Below, in pieces: positions 7,384 to 16,428 of a DNA stretch of 64,000 nt. The stretch is from Fibrobacterota bacterium (GTDB lineage Bacteria; Fibrobacterota; Chitinivibrionia; Chitinivibrionales; FEN-1185), in NCBI GenBank assembly GCA_003165595.1, contig PLWQ01000004.1, positions 1 through 64,000 on the forward strand, read 5' to 3'. The notes beneath the pieces were generated by a model. That model did not search any database. It was not told where the DNA came from and saw only the letters and a list, made by a program, of their open reading frames with translations. Position numbers and translations under genes: made by a program. The stretch's first letter is position 1, and every line of letters starts with the position of its first letter.

Positions 7384-8844
7384 CTATAGTTTCTTTTCAA
7401 TAGCCTCAATAACGGTGGTGATCGTCTTGATACGCGCAAAGTACTTGCAGTTCGCTTCGACAACGGTCCACGGCGCGTGCTCCGTGCTGGTTCGGTGGAT
7501 TAATTCGTCGACCGCGGTCTTGTAGACGCCCCATTTCTTCCTGTTGCGCCAATCTTCACTCGTGATTTTCCAGCGTTTGTAGGCAAGTTCCTCCCGCTGT
7601 TTGAACCTCCTGAGCTGTTCCTGCGGGTCTATGTGAAGCCAGAACTTGACAATGACCATTCCGAAATCGGCGCACTGGGCCTCAAACTCGTTGATTTCCC
7701 GGTATGCGCGCATCCACTCGCCTTCCGAGCAGAATCCCTCGACGCGTTCCACCATTACCCGGCCGTACCACGAGCGGTCGAAAATGGTGAGGTGGCCCGC
7801 CTTGGGCACTTTTTGCCAGAATCGCCACAGGTAATGGTGCGTTTTTTCCACGTCGTTGGGCGCGGCAACCGGGACGACTTCGTAGCCGCGCGGGTCAAGG
7901 GCCTGCACGAGGCGCCGTATGTTTCCGCCTTTTCCCGCTGCATCCCATCCTTCGTACACGATGAGGACGGGGATCCGCTGCATGTAAATTTCATGCTCAA
8001 TTTCGCGCAGCCGCTCCTGCCGTGACTTGAGCGCTGTCTCGTAGTCTTCGCGTGACATCGAAAGAGAGAGGTTTGTTTTGTCAAGGATTGAAGGAATCCT
8101 CCCCCCGAGCATCGGCGGTTTGGGCAAGCGACTCTTTGCACAACCGGCGGACAGCGCGCTGATAAGGGTGGTGAGTATCTTGATGGACGCGAAGCGTTGA
8201 TCGTTTGCCTCAACCACGGTCCAGGGTGCAAAGGGGCTCGACGTGCGTTGAAGCATGTCTTCTACACATTTCTTGAAATTGTCGTAATGCTTGTGCTGTT
8301 TCCAGTCGTTTTTCGACACCTTCCAAGCTGTGGAAGGATTTTCCAGCAGCGCCTCGAAGCGTTTCTTCTGCTCCTTCTTGCTGATATGCAGGAAGAATTT
8401 GATGATGATTACGCCATCATCCGTCAATTGGCGCTCGAATGTTTGTATCTCGCAGAAAGCTCTGCGCCAGTCCTCTTTGTCGGCGATCTTCTCGACGCGG
8501 TCGTGCAGGACGCGGCGGTACCAGCTTCTGTCGAATATGGCAATGCGACCGGCGGCAGGGAGTCTGAGCCAGAAACGCCACAAAAACGGTCGCATGTATT
8601 CCTCTTCGGTGGCTGCCTTGGTGAGGTTTACGTTGAATCCGCGGGGATCGAGCGACACAATGAGGTTGTTGATTTGCGTGCCCTTACCGGCTGCACCCCA
8701 TCCCTCGAAGATGATGACGACGGGAGTGCCTTTTTCACGCAACGCCCGCTGCAATTCGCCGACCTTGATTTGGAGCGCGGGCATGCGGGCTTTGTATTCC
8801 CGTTTGTCGAGCTTGTTTGAGAGATCGACCTCTTCGAGAGACAT
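7384..8844 (-). CDS. pap: Polyphosphate:AMP phosphotransferase (two-domain PPK2, class II)
   Basis: The 486-residue protein is two PPK2 domains in tandem. Each has the PPK2 Walker A: GWGAAGKG at residues 48-55 and GWDAAGKG near 299-306, and each has the FDRSWY motif (IAIFDRSWYRRVL and LTIFDRSWYGRVM) that forms the lid and Walker B region. Two-domain PPK2 enzymes transfer phosphate from polyphosphate to AMP, making ADP in the cytoplasm, which ties polyphosphate stores to nucleotide energy. Length fits the family (about 500). The gene converges on the propeller gene and is probably monocistronic. Confidence 0.9.
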   Translation of the reverse strand: MSLEEVDLSNKLDKREYKARMPALQIKVGELQRALREKGTPVVIIFEGWGAAGKGTQINNLIVSLDPRGFNVNLTKAATEEEYMRPFLWRFWLRLPAAGRIAIFDRSWYRRVLHDRVEKIADKEDWRRAFCEIQTFERQLTDDGVIIIKFFLHISKKEQKKRFEALLENPSTAWKVSKNDWKQHKHYDNFKKCVEDMLQRTSSPFAPWTVVEANDQRFASIKILTTLISALSAGCAKSRLPKPPMLGGRIPSILDKTNLSLSMSREDYETALKSRQERLREIEHEIYMQRIPVLIVYEGWDAAGKGGNIRRLVQALDPRGYEVVPVAAPNDVEKTHHYLWRFWQKVPKAGHLTIFDRSWYGRVMVERVEGFCSEGEWMRAYREINEFEAQCADFGMVIVKFWLHIDPQEQLRRFKQREELAYKRWKITSEDWRNRKKWGVYKTAVDELIHRTSTEHAPWTVVEANCKYFARIKTITTVIEAIEKKL

Positions 8845-9093
8845 CGTTCACTCCTATTGTTTGAAAATGGCAGAAACTGCAGCGACCAAAGAGATCCATG
8901 ATGTGTCGGTTCACCCCGCAGCACCAAGCCGGTGCGCGGGAGTTTGGCGTCATTGTGTGCGGCGCAGCAGGGTCACAGTCTGAAATCAATGCGCATAAGT
9001 ACTTATAGCATTGCGGATTTCAAAATCCAAGCATTTTTGTTATCTTTCTCAAAATCAGGCGCATGATATATTTTTACTGCCGGAACAAGAATT

Positions 9094-9177
9094 GCGGAAG
9101 TGGTGGAACTGGCAGACGCGCTAGGTTCAGGGCCTAGTGAGAGCAATCTCGTGGGGGTTCAATTCCCCCCTTCCGCA
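9094..9177 (+). tRNA. tRNA-Leu (anticodon CAG)
   Basis: The cloverleaf is complete: the acceptor stem GCGGAAG pairs with CTTCCGC, the anticodon stem CTAGG/CCTAG encloses the loop TTCAGGG (anticodon CAG), the long variable arm typical of class II tRNA-Leu follows, and the T arm is GGGGG-TTCAATT-CCCCC. The 3' CCA is not encoded. It lies 47 nt upstream of the mutL start on the same strand. Confidence 0.96.
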
Positions 9178-9223
9178 TTTTACCTCTTCATCATACTGTA
9201 CCTTCTTCCCCACGTATCTACCA

Positions 9224-11050
9224 ATGCAAACCAGTGATCCCCGCATCGAAGTGCTCCCGCAAAATGTCGTTGAAAAAATTGCAGCTGGCGAGGTCGTTGA
9301 GCGTCCTGCATCGGTTCTTAAGGAAATCGTCGAGAATTCGATAGATGCTGGTGCCACTTCGATAGAAATTGTTGTTGAGGATTCTGGTTTTGCACTTGTA
9401 CAAGTAACCGACAACGGCTGTGGCTTGTCTTGCGAAAATCTTGAAAGAAGCGTGCTCCGGCATGCCACAAGCAAGATCCGCAGCGCGGACGATCTGTTTG
9501 CAATTACGACAATGGGCTTTCGCGGTGAGGCGCTCGCGAGCATCAGCGCGGTGAGCAAGACAACCATTTCAAGCAGTAACGCCGAAAGCGGCTTGGGCTA
9601 TTCTCTTGCATGTGAAGGCGGAATTGCTTCGCCAATAACGCCGGTATCCCATGTGCGCGGAACCACGGTTTCCTGCCGCGATCTGTTCTACAACGTGCCT
9701 GCTCGGAAGAAGTTCATGAAGACGCGCAAGGCCGAACGTCTTGCACTCGTAAAGGTTTTGGAACAGGTGGTAATCCCGTTCCCCGGCATCCGTTTTACGG
9801 CAACCATCGACGGCAAGAACGTGTTTGAGGTGCCGGCTGCCGACAGCCTGCTTGCTCGCATTTCGCAGGTCGCCGGCGTGGAGTTCGCCAAGTCCCTTGT
9901 CAAGGCGCAGGGGAGCACGAAAGGAATGGACGCGGTTCTCTTTTTCCCGCTGAGCGGAAACGATCTGGCACGCCCGCGGTATCAGAACCTGTATGTTAAT
10001 TTGCGAAAGGTCGACAACGATTCCGTCTTGTACGGCGTGCGTCAGGCATTTACCCAGCTCATGCAACGCGATGCGCGTCCGTCGTTTTTCTGCTTCATCG
10101 ACGTCGATCCGGCAGCGATCGACGTCAACGTGCATCCTACCAAGCAGAAAGTGAAGTTCGAAAACGAGCGCGACTTGTTCGGCTTTATCTACGGAACCGT
10201 CGCGCGGGTGCTCAAGCCGGCGCCCGACAGCGGATTCGCCCCGGCCGCGCAGCGGCGGCCGGCCAACGGCGGCGGTCCAGGCGAAAGGGCATCGTATCAG
10301 CAGCAAACGGAAGCCGCGCGCCAGGAACAGGCTCCATCGTCAACCGGGGAACAGGGCGACACCTCGTACGGCCAGACCATCCTTGCCTTTCCCCGCAGGG
10401 ATTCGCAGGCGGAAAAACTACTTGAACCGGCGGGTGAGGAGAGGATACAATTAACGGACAGCACGGAAGCTTCCGCGTGGAACCTGATATCGTGCTATCA
10501 GATTCACGAGATGTTGATTCTCGCGCCTATCAAGAACGGGATTCTCCTTATCGATCAGCATGCCGCGCATGAGAGAATCCTGTACGAACAGGCGCTTGAA
10601 GATCTCAAGGACAAGCGTTCCACATCTCAGCAGCTTCTTTTTCCCATTGTCCTGAGGCTCTCCGCAACCGAGAAGGCGGTGTTCGAGTCGTCTGGTGAAT
10701 ACTTTATGGCGTTCGGGTTCGATATTCAGGATTTCGGCGGATCCGACGTGTCAATTTCGGCAACGCCGTCGTTCATGATAAATGGGGATGTCGAGCATTC
10801 GGTGCGGGACATGATCGGGTACCTGCTCGACGAGAAAAGCGTGGAGCATTTTCCTGAACCGCACAAGCGATATGCGGCGGCATTCGCGTGTGGCGCGGCC
10901 ATCAAGGCGGGCCAGAAGCTTTCCGAAGAGGAAATGAACGCGCTGCTCAACAGCTTGTTTTCTTCAAAGAACCCGTACACGTGCCCGCACGGCCGACCGA
11001 CGGTGGTCCGGATTTCCCTCGACGAACTGTCGAGAAGGTTCCTGCGGTAA
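9224..11050 (+). CDS. mutL: DNA mismatch repair protein MutL
   Basis: ATG 9224 is chosen because the conserved N-terminus begins there; a longer frame would run through the tRNA. The 608-residue protein has the GHKL ATPase domain (IAAGEVVERPASVLKEIVEN, DNGCG, TMGFRGEAL) in residues 10-330, a Pro/Gln-rich linker, and a C-terminal dimer domain. The C-terminal domain holds DQHAAHERILYE, which fits the endonuclease motif DQHA-x2-E-x4-E, and the zinc-site motif CPHGRP near the end. This is a nicking MutL of the kind found in organisms without MutH. A STAS gene follows 9 nt downstream. Confidence 0.96.
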   Translation: MQTSDPRIEVLPQNVVEKIAAGEVVERPASVLKEIVENSIDAGATSIEIVVEDSGFALVQVTDNGCGLSCENLERSVLRHATSKIRSADDLFAITTMGFRGEALASISAVSKTTISSSNAESGLGYSLACEGGIASPITPVSHVRGTTVSCRDLFYNVPARKKFMKTRKAERLALVKVLEQVVIPFPGIRFTATIDGKNVFEVPAADSLLARISQVAGVEFAKSLVKAQGSTKGMDAVLFFPLSGNDLARPRYQNLYVNLRKVDNDSVLYGVRQAFTQLMQRDARPSFFCFIDVDPAAIDVNVHPTKQKVKFENERDLFGFIYGTVARVLKPAPDSGFAPAAQRRPANGGGPGERASYQQQTEAARQEQAPSSTGEQGDTSYGQTILAFPRRDSQAEKLLEPAGEERIQLTDSTEASAWNLISCYQIHEMLILAPIKNGILLIDQHAAHERILYEQALEDLKDKRSTSQQLLFPIVLRLSATEKAVFESSGEYFMAFGFDIQDFGGSDVSISATPSFMINGDVEHSVRDMIGYLLDEKSVEHFPEPHKRYAAAFACGAAIKAGQKLSEEEMNALLNSLFSSKNPYTCPHGRPTVVRISLDELSRRFLR

Positions 11051-11059
11051 GGAGGAAAA

Positions 11060-11752
11060 ATGTTAATGGTTGAAAAGACGGGCGAGGGCAGCATCGTCAG
11101 GTTGCCGGCGCAATTCGTCCAGGCCGTCTCGCAATCGTTTCTGGCATCGCTTCGAAAGGAAATAGCAAACGGTGCGATCCGCATTATTGTTGATTTCAAG
11201 GAAACGGATCTTATCGACAGTTCTGCCATCGGCGCGCTCGTCTCCATTGCCAAGGACGCGCGGACGCGCGGCGCGTCGATGTACATCCGTAATCTCAACG
11301 AGGAGATTCGGGAACTTTTCCTCGACACCGGGCTCGACAAGATCTTCAACGTCGAGACCGACGGCAAGGTGCAAAGCGCGGAGGTCGACATCTTTGAGAA
11401 ATCGGTTGACATCCGGCTCGACATCAAGACCGAACTCGTGGACAATGTCTGTATTCTCCACCTTGCCGGCGTCATGAACCACCCGCAGGGATCGCGCTTT
11501 TTCAAACAGCAGTTCCTGCTGGCAATGGCCCAGTACAAAAAGATTCTGCTCGATCTGGAGGAACTCACTTTTTTCGACAGCTTGAGCGTCAGTGTGGTCC
11601 TCAACATGAACAAACTGATAAAGGAAACGGGCGGCAGCATGCGGCTGTGCGGCGCCAACTACATTGTCAACGACCTGTTCAACACCCTCAATATCAACCA
11701 GATCATCCCGATTTACAATGTCGTCACCGACGCGCTCGGCGACTGGGTATAG
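11060..11752 (+). CDS. Double STAS-domain protein (anti-sigma factor antagonist type)
   Basis: Two STAS domains lie in tandem in 230 residues. The first contains DFKETDLIDSSAIGALV, with the DSS site where SpoIIAA-type proteins are phosphorylated; the second contains DLEELTFFDSLSVSVVL, a related but altered site. AAGGAGG precedes the start, and the gene is 9 nt after mutL and 15 nt before mtaB, so it is part of a cytoplasmic housekeeping operon. It probably works in a partner-switching pathway that controls a sigma factor or a phosphatase. No kinase or sigma factor partner is present in the window. Confidence 0.82.
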   Translation: MLMVEKTGEGSIVRLPAQFVQAVSQSFLASLRKEIANGAIRIIVDFKETDLIDSSAIGALVSIAKDARTRGASMYIRNLNEEIRELFLDTGLDKIFNVETDGKVQSAEVDIFEKSVDIRLDIKTELVDNVCILHLAGVMNHPQGSRFFKQQFLLAMAQYKKILLDLEELTFFDSLSVSVVLNMNKLIKETGGSMRLCGANYIVNDLFNTLNINQIIPIYNVVTDALGDWV

Positions 11753-11767
11753 GGGAGGACGGCACGC

Positions 11768-13072
11768 ATGGCCACCGCCGTGCTCTTAAAATCCATCGGA
11801 TGCCGCACCAACCAGGAGGAAATGGCCGCTCTTGGCTCGCAACTTGCGGAACGGGGGCATTGCGTCGTCGAAACCATCGAGGACGCCGATATCGTTATTG
11901 TCAACACCTGCATGGTAACATCCGCCACCGAAGCCAAAACGCGGCGCTTTATCTCGGCGCTTTCACGCGCACGGCCCAACGTGAGAATTTGCGTCACGGG
12001 CTGCCTGGCGCAGCATTCGCCGCTCGACATCAAGCGCCGGCTTCCCGTCACCTGGGTGGTGGGAAACGGCGAGAAGCGCGATATTCCGGCAATTCTCGAT
12101 GATGAGACCGGCGGGGTTTTTCACAGCGACATCGGCGGACGCGGTCCTTTGCGTCTCTCGACTGCAAACATGTCCGCCGCGGACCGCGAGCTCGGCCGCA
12201 CCCGTTACTTTCTCAAGATCCAGGAGGGCTGCAATTGCCGTTGCGCGTATTGCATCGTGCCGCTCGTGCGCGGGCCGTCGACGAGCGCGGCGTTCGGCGA
12301 TGTGGGCGCTGCGGTGCGGCGCGCCATCGACGCCGGGTACAAGGAAATCGTTCTCGCCGGCACTCACATCGGCCAGTATTCCGATAAGGAAAGAGGCTCG
12401 TTTGCCGATCTGGTCGCCGCGCTTGCCGATTTCGCGGGCGATTTCCGGCTTCGCCTGAGCTCGCTTGATCCCCGCGAGCTCTCCGATTCCCTTCTGGAAA
12501 CAATCGGCACGCATCCCAGAATGTGCCGTCATCTGCACCTGAGCGTGCAGAGCCTGTCTCCCGAGGTGCTGTCGGCCATGAACCGTCCGGTACGCGATTT
12601 CGACGGGTTCGTGAGCAGGATTGCCTCCTTTAGACGGCGTTTCCCGCTGGTCGGCCTGGGGGGTGATTTCATCGTGGGGTTTCCCCGCGAAACGGAACGG
12701 CAGTTTCTCGCCACCAAGCAGGCCATTACCGATGTCGGGTTCAGCTACGGCCACGTTTTCCGCTATTCGATGAGGCCGGGCACGGCCGCCGCGTCGTGGG
12801 ACGGCCAAATTGACGAGAAGGAAAAGAACGCCCGGAGCGCCTCGCTTCGCGATACGCTGGATGCGTCTCATCGGGCCTTTATAGATGCGGCCGCCGGCGC
12901 CGTCCACACACTGCTGGTAGAATCGACCGATCCGGTGTTGGGCCTCGCCTCCAACTATCTGCGCATGGAGGCGCCAGCCGCCCGTGCGCCCAAGAACTCG
13001 TGGCTGCGGGTTTCCATTGCCGGGCTCAACCCGGACAACGGCAGGTGCATTGCCGTGCCCGTGAAAGCATAG
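11768..13072 (+). CDS. mtaB: tRNA (N6-threonylcarbamoyladenosine37) methylthiotransferase MtaB
   Basis: This is a 434-residue MiaB-family radical-SAM enzyme. The N-terminal UPF0004 domain supplies cluster cysteines at positions 12, 48 and 79 (SIGC, VNTC, VTGC). The radical-SAM motif CxxxCxxC is C155-C159-C162 (GCNCRCAYC), followed by GGDFIVGFPRET. The start SIGCRTNQ and the TGCLAQ segment favour MtaB, which adds methylthio to t6A37 in ANN-decoding tRNAs, over MiaB or RimO. The C-terminal TRAM domain is short. It lies between the STAS gene and the HDOD pair in close succession. Confidence 0.88.
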   Translation: MATAVLLKSIGCRTNQEEMAALGSQLAERGHCVVETIEDADIVIVNTCMVTSATEAKTRRFISALSRARPNVRICVTGCLAQHSPLDIKRRLPVTWVVGNGEKRDIPAILDDETGGVFHSDIGGRGPLRLSTANMSAADRELGRTRYFLKIQEGCNCRCAYCIVPLVRGPSTSAAFGDVGAAVRRAIDAGYKEIVLAGTHIGQYSDKERGSFADLVAALADFAGDFRLRLSSLDPRELSDSLLETIGTHPRMCRHLHLSVQSLSPEVLSAMNRPVRDFDGFVSRIASFRRRFPLVGLGGDFIVGFPRETERQFLATKQAITDVGFSYGHVFRYSMRPGTAAASWDGQIDEKEKNARSASLRDTLDASHRAFIDAAAGAVHTLLVESTDPVLGLASNYLRMEAPAARAPKNSWLRVSIAGLNPDNGRCIAVPVKA

Positions 13073-13079
13073 GCGCGCC

Positions 13080-13964
13080 ATGAACAGCCCATCACGTCCG
13101 GGCGGGCGGTATCAGCGGATAGTCGAGAATATCCATCAGTTGCCCGCGCTACCCTCCATCGTGTCGAAACTCATCTCCGTTGTCAATTCTCCCGATACCT
13201 CGGCCGAGGATGCCGCCGGCCTCATAGAAAAAGATCCCGCGCTCACCACCAAAGTGCTCAGACTCGCAAACAGCGCGTTTTACGGCATGCCGCGCAGCAT
13301 TTCCTCCGTATCGAGCGCCGTCGTAATTCTCGGGTTCAACACGCTCAAGTCGCTCGTGCTCGGCGCCTCGGTTGTGAACCTGTTTCCCGAAAAGGGCGGG
13401 GCGTCGGCCTTCGACAGGGTGCGGTTCTGGAAACACTCCATTGTCTGCGGCATGGCCGCCAGAGACATCGCCCAGAGCATCATGGGAGTGACGTTCATGG
13501 ACCCGCAGAGCGCGTTTTGCGCCGGCATCATGCACGACATCGGCAAACTCATTTTCGAACTGTTTACCGCACAGGACTATGCAAAGGTGTGCGCATATTC
13601 GCGGGAACACGCGGTTCCGGTTTCCGACGCGGAAAACGCGCTGTTGGGAACCACGCACGCCCAGATCGGCACCATACTCGCCGATAAGTGGGCGTTGCCC
13701 ATTGAACTCGAACAGACAATCGTGTATCACCACAATCCGGACGCGGCGCAAAAGGCCGAATCGGTTGTCGCCGTCGTGCACCTCGCGGACGTCATTTCGC
13801 ACAACCTCGACTGCGGTCTGTGGGACAAGGAAGCGCCGCCGGCGCAATGGGCGCTGGCGCAGGAAATGCTGGACATCGACGATGCCCGCCTGGGCGCCAT
13901 CGCGGGGTCCATCGGCCGTGAAATCGGCACGTACAACGAGTTTTTCTCCATAATCAATTCTTGA
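13080..13964 (+). CDS. HDOD-domain protein (first of a tandem pair)
   Basis: The 294-residue cytoplasmic protein is one HDOD domain. Conserved pieces are LPALPSIVSKLISVVNSPDTS, the segment ALTTKVLRLANSAFYGMP, and GIMHDIGKLIF, the remnant of the HD motif. HDOD proteins act in signal transduction, commonly as partners of cyclic-di-GMP, chemotaxis or stress pathways, and many lack phosphodiesterase activity. It starts 7 nt after mtaB and is followed 9 nt later by a paralogue of the same length, so the pair arose by tandem duplication. Confidence 0.88.
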   Translation: MNSPSRPGGRYQRIVENIHQLPALPSIVSKLISVVNSPDTSAEDAAGLIEKDPALTTKVLRLANSAFYGMPRSISSVSSAVVILGFNTLKSLVLGASVVNLFPEKGGASAFDRVRFWKHSIVCGMAARDIAQSIMGVTFMDPQSAFCAGIMHDIGKLIFELFTAQDYAKVCAYSREHAVPVSDAENALLGTTHAQIGTILADKWALPIELEQTIVYHHNPDAAQKAESVVAVVHLADVISHNLDCGLWDKEAPPAQWALAQEMLDIDDARLGAIAGSIGREIGTYNEFFSIINS

Positions 13965-13973
13965 GGGCACGCC

Positions 13974-14858
13974 GTGCCGCGGGACCGCACCATGGACAAA
14001 CCGCAGGAAAACTTTCCCTCGTCGCTTATCGCGGCCATAGACGGAATTCCCGTTCTGCCGCCGCTGGTGGCGCGGATCGGCAGCGTGGTCTCGAATCCGG
14101 AGTCGTCGGTCGACGCCATCGTGTCGGCGCTCAGGATGGACCCCATACTCAGCGGCAAGGTGCTCAAACTTTCCAACTCGGCGTTCGTGGGGATTCCCCG
14201 CACTATTTCGTCGCTTAAGAACGCCGTTGTCCTGCTTGGACAAAAGAGAATACATTCGCTGGTGCTTGCGTCCGGCGTCACCTCCGCGTTTCGCAACCGC
14301 GATAGCGTGCCGTTTGCGATTCACAATTACTGGAAACATTCCTCGGTGGTTGCCGCCATTGCCGAAACAACGGCAAAGCATCTCAAACGCTACGAGGCCA
14401 TCGAAACCGAGGAAGTATTTGCGGCCGGGCTTCTGCACGACATCGGCAGGATGGTGCTCGGCTGTTTCTTCGCAAGCACGGTCGAGACCGCGCGCGACCT
14501 GGCCTCCAGGGAAAAAGTGCCGGTGCACGAAAAAGAGACCGCCCCGATGACGCATGCCGGCGTGGGGGCTTTGCTGGCCGATCATTGGAATTTTCCCCGG
14601 GCTCTCCGGGACGCTATTGCATACCACCATTGTCCCGGGTGCGCCGGCGACAATGTCCGGCTGGCGTCCATAGTGCATATTGCCGATATCCTTGCGCATG
14701 TCGTCGGCGCGCACACCTTCGACACGGAAGCGATTCCGCGGCTCTCGCCGGAGGCGCAGTCGCACGTGCAGCTTCCTCCCGAACGGCTCAAGGTGATCGC
14801 CGACGAAACATTGCAAAATGAGAAGAAGCTGGAGTCTTTCCTCAGTTTTCTGGCGTAA
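13974..14858 (+). CDS. HDOD-domain protein (second of a tandem pair)
   Basis: A 294-residue paralogue of the preceding gene, with GIPVLPPLVARIGSVVSNPES, LSGKVLKLSNSAFVGIPR and AAGLLHDIGRMVLG. The GTG at 13974 has GAGGG six nt upstream; the ATG at 13992 is an alternative start. The two proteins differ through most of their length, so the duplication is old and they probably have different partners. A weak GCCG-CTCA-CGGC hairpin with five T (14907-14923) lies between this gene and ftsY and could end transcription, though its stem is short. Confidence 0.86.
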   Translation: MPRDRTMDKPQENFPSSLIAAIDGIPVLPPLVARIGSVVSNPESSVDAIVSALRMDPILSGKVLKLSNSAFVGIPRTISSLKNAVVLLGQKRIHSLVLASGVTSAFRNRDSVPFAIHNYWKHSSVVAAIAETTAKHLKRYEAIETEEVFAAGLLHDIGRMVLGCFFASTVETARDLASREKVPVHEKETAPMTHAGVGALLADHWNFPRALRDAIAYHHCPGCAGDNVRLASIVHIADILAHVVGAHTFDTEAIPRLSPEAQSHVQLPPERLKVIADETLQNEKKLESFLSFLA

Positions 14859-14946
14859 TGGAAGGGCGTGGAATTATTTTTCCTGCGATGTTCGCGCAAT
14901 GACGAGGCCGCTCACGGCTTTTTAACAATTCCGCAGTCAACAAACC

Positions 14947-15864
14947 ATGAATATTCTCGACCGGCTCAAGGACGGGCTTAAGAAGACGAGGACCCAGATC
15001 GCTTCGGCGCTTTCGGGCGCGTCCGGCTCATTCGACGACCGGTTTTACGATGCGCTCGAAGATGCGCTCATCCTCGCCGATATCGGCCTCGAAACCAGCA
15101 CCGATCTCATCGCCAGGCTCAAGAGCGAAATCGCGGGTCGGGGAATCACCACGCCGGCCGCCGCATACGCCGCCCTCAAGACCCTGCTGGCGGGCGACCT
15201 GGCCGTCACGAAGCTCCCCGATGAGTTCCCGCCGAAGCCGTGGGTGATCCTCGTGGTCGGCGTCAACGGCGTGGGCAAGACAACTACCATCGGCAAACTC
15301 GCCGGGGAATTCGGCGCCGCGGGCAAGAAGGTGATGCTCGGCGCGGCCGACACGTTCCGGGCGGGCGCCGTGGAGCAGCTCAAGATATGGGCGCAGCGCA
15401 CCAAAGCCGATTTCGTTTTTCAGCAGGATGGGGCCGATCCCGCTTCGGTCGCATTCGACGCCATGGAGGCTTCCAAGGCGCGCGGCATAGACGTGCTCAT
15501 TCTCGATACCGCTGGCAGGCTTCAGAACAAGACCAATCTCATGAACGAACTTTCGAAAATCGTCCGTGTCATCAAGAGGAACCTGCCGCAAGCGCCCAAC
15601 GAAGTCCTGCTCGTGGTTGACGCAACCACCGGTCAAAATGCGCTCAACCAGGCGAGAGTTTTCAACGAAATAATCGGGGTTACCGGATTCGTCATTACAA
15701 AGCTCGACGGCACGTCAAAGGGCGGGATTGCGGTTGCGCTTTCAAAAAACTTCGGAATTCCCGTGAGAAAAATAGGGGTGGGCGAGGGGGTCGACGATTT
15801 GCAGAATTTCGATCCCGTCTCCTATGTCGATGCACTGCTGGGCGACCTCCCGGACAGGGTCTAA
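14947..15864 (+). CDS. ftsY: Signal recognition particle receptor FtsY
   Basis: A 305-residue SRP-type GTPase with an N-domain helical bundle (1-95) and an NG GTPase domain: G1 GVNGVGKTTTIGKLA, the DTFRAGAVEQL insertion-box segment, G3 DTAGR, G4 TKLDGTSKGG and closing motif GVGEGVDDLQNF. It docks the SRP-ribosome complex at the inner membrane. The acidic A-domain of some FtsY proteins is absent, as in many compact versions. No strong ribosome binding site is seen before ATG 14947. Confidence 0.96.
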   Translation: MNILDRLKDGLKKTRTQIASALSGASGSFDDRFYDALEDALILADIGLETSTDLIARLKSEIAGRGITTPAAAYAALKTLLAGDLAVTKLPDEFPPKPWVILVVGVNGVGKTTTIGKLAGEFGAAGKKVMLGAADTFRAGAVEQLKIWAQRTKADFVFQQDGADPASVAFDAMEASKARGIDVLILDTAGRLQNKTNLMNELSKIVRVIKRNLPQAPNEVLLVVDATTGQNALNQARVFNEIIGVTGFVITKLDGTSKGGIAVALSKNFGIPVRKIGVGEGVDDLQNFDPVSYVDALLGDLPDRV

Positions 15865-15928
15865 ACTCGCGGAATCGCCTGTTTGGAGAAACCGAGCTTG
15901 GTGCGGCCCCATATCACAAGGAGAGTCA

Positions 15929-16129
15929 ATGGCACTTGACGAAAGCAAATACGAAACGATGAGGTTCATGCGGTGCAAGCAATGCGGGAATGTGTATGCG
16001 TCGGGCTTCGACGACACTCCCGAATGTCCGGAGTGCGCCTCGCACCAGTCGATTATTTACAGGCCCGACGGCGCCAAGGAGGATAATAGCGGGGACGAAA
16101 AAGACGAGTCGAATACGCCGCGCCCGTAG
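15929..16129 (+). CDS. Small zinc-ribbon protein
   Basis: The 66-residue product starts at ATG 15929 with AAGGAGA upstream. It has two CxxC knuckles, CKQCG (about residue 16) and CPECA (about residue 33), spaced as in rubredoxin-like or zinc-ribbon proteins, and a charged acidic tail (EDNSGDEKDE). It lies 64 nt after ftsY on the same strand. Zinc binding is likely, but the partner and role are unknown. Confidence 0.75.
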   Translation: MALDESKYETMRFMRCKQCGNVYASGFDDTPECPECASHQSIIYRPDGAKEDNSGDEKDESNTPRP

Positions 16130-16152
16130 CCGTGCGCAGTTCACACCCGGCG

Positions 16153-16314
16153 CTATTCCTCTTCGTACATCTCCGTTACCTTCTTCTCAACAAGACGCAC
16201 CGTGTCCACGATCTTCTTTTCCATGCCGATCAGGCTCACGCTCGCCATCACCAAGAAAATGAGCAGGCAGGCCGACAGGCAGCCGACAACAAAGACTTCC
16301 ATGAGTACTTCCAT
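16153..16314 (-). CDS. Putative 53-residue membrane microprotein
   Basis: The minus-strand frame from ATG 16314 to TAG 16153 encodes a short N-terminus, one strong transmembrane helix (FVVGCLSACLLIFLVMAS), and a charged amphipathic helix rich in Lys and Glu (MEKKIVDTVRLVEKKVTEMY). GAGGA lies immediately before the ATG; an internal ATG at residue 5 has better spacing. The hydrophobic-then-coiled layout argues against chance, but there is no known family. It converges on the zinc-ribbon gene. Confidence 0.45.
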   Translation of the reverse strand: MEVLMEVFVVGCLSACLLIFLVMASVSLIGMEKKIVDTVRLVEKKVTEMYEEE

Positions 16315-16428
16315 TTCCTCGGGCTGTTTTTGAAATTTCCTTTGGCATCTTGAGTGTACCGTAAGGGGGGAAATTCTGCAAGGCCCGGTTGGGGAAAATG
16401 TCCAATAAATAAATTGAATTGGCTTATG

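Noticed and set aside
13149-14816. 555-codon minus-strand frame opposite the HDOD genes
   Set aside because: Composition is His/Arg/Gly-rich and unstructured; the two HDOD domains on the other strand are clear.
14907-14923. Short GC hairpin with five T after the second HDOD gene
   Set aside because: Only a 4-bp stem, too weak to list as a terminator with any certainty; mentioned in the HDOD entry.
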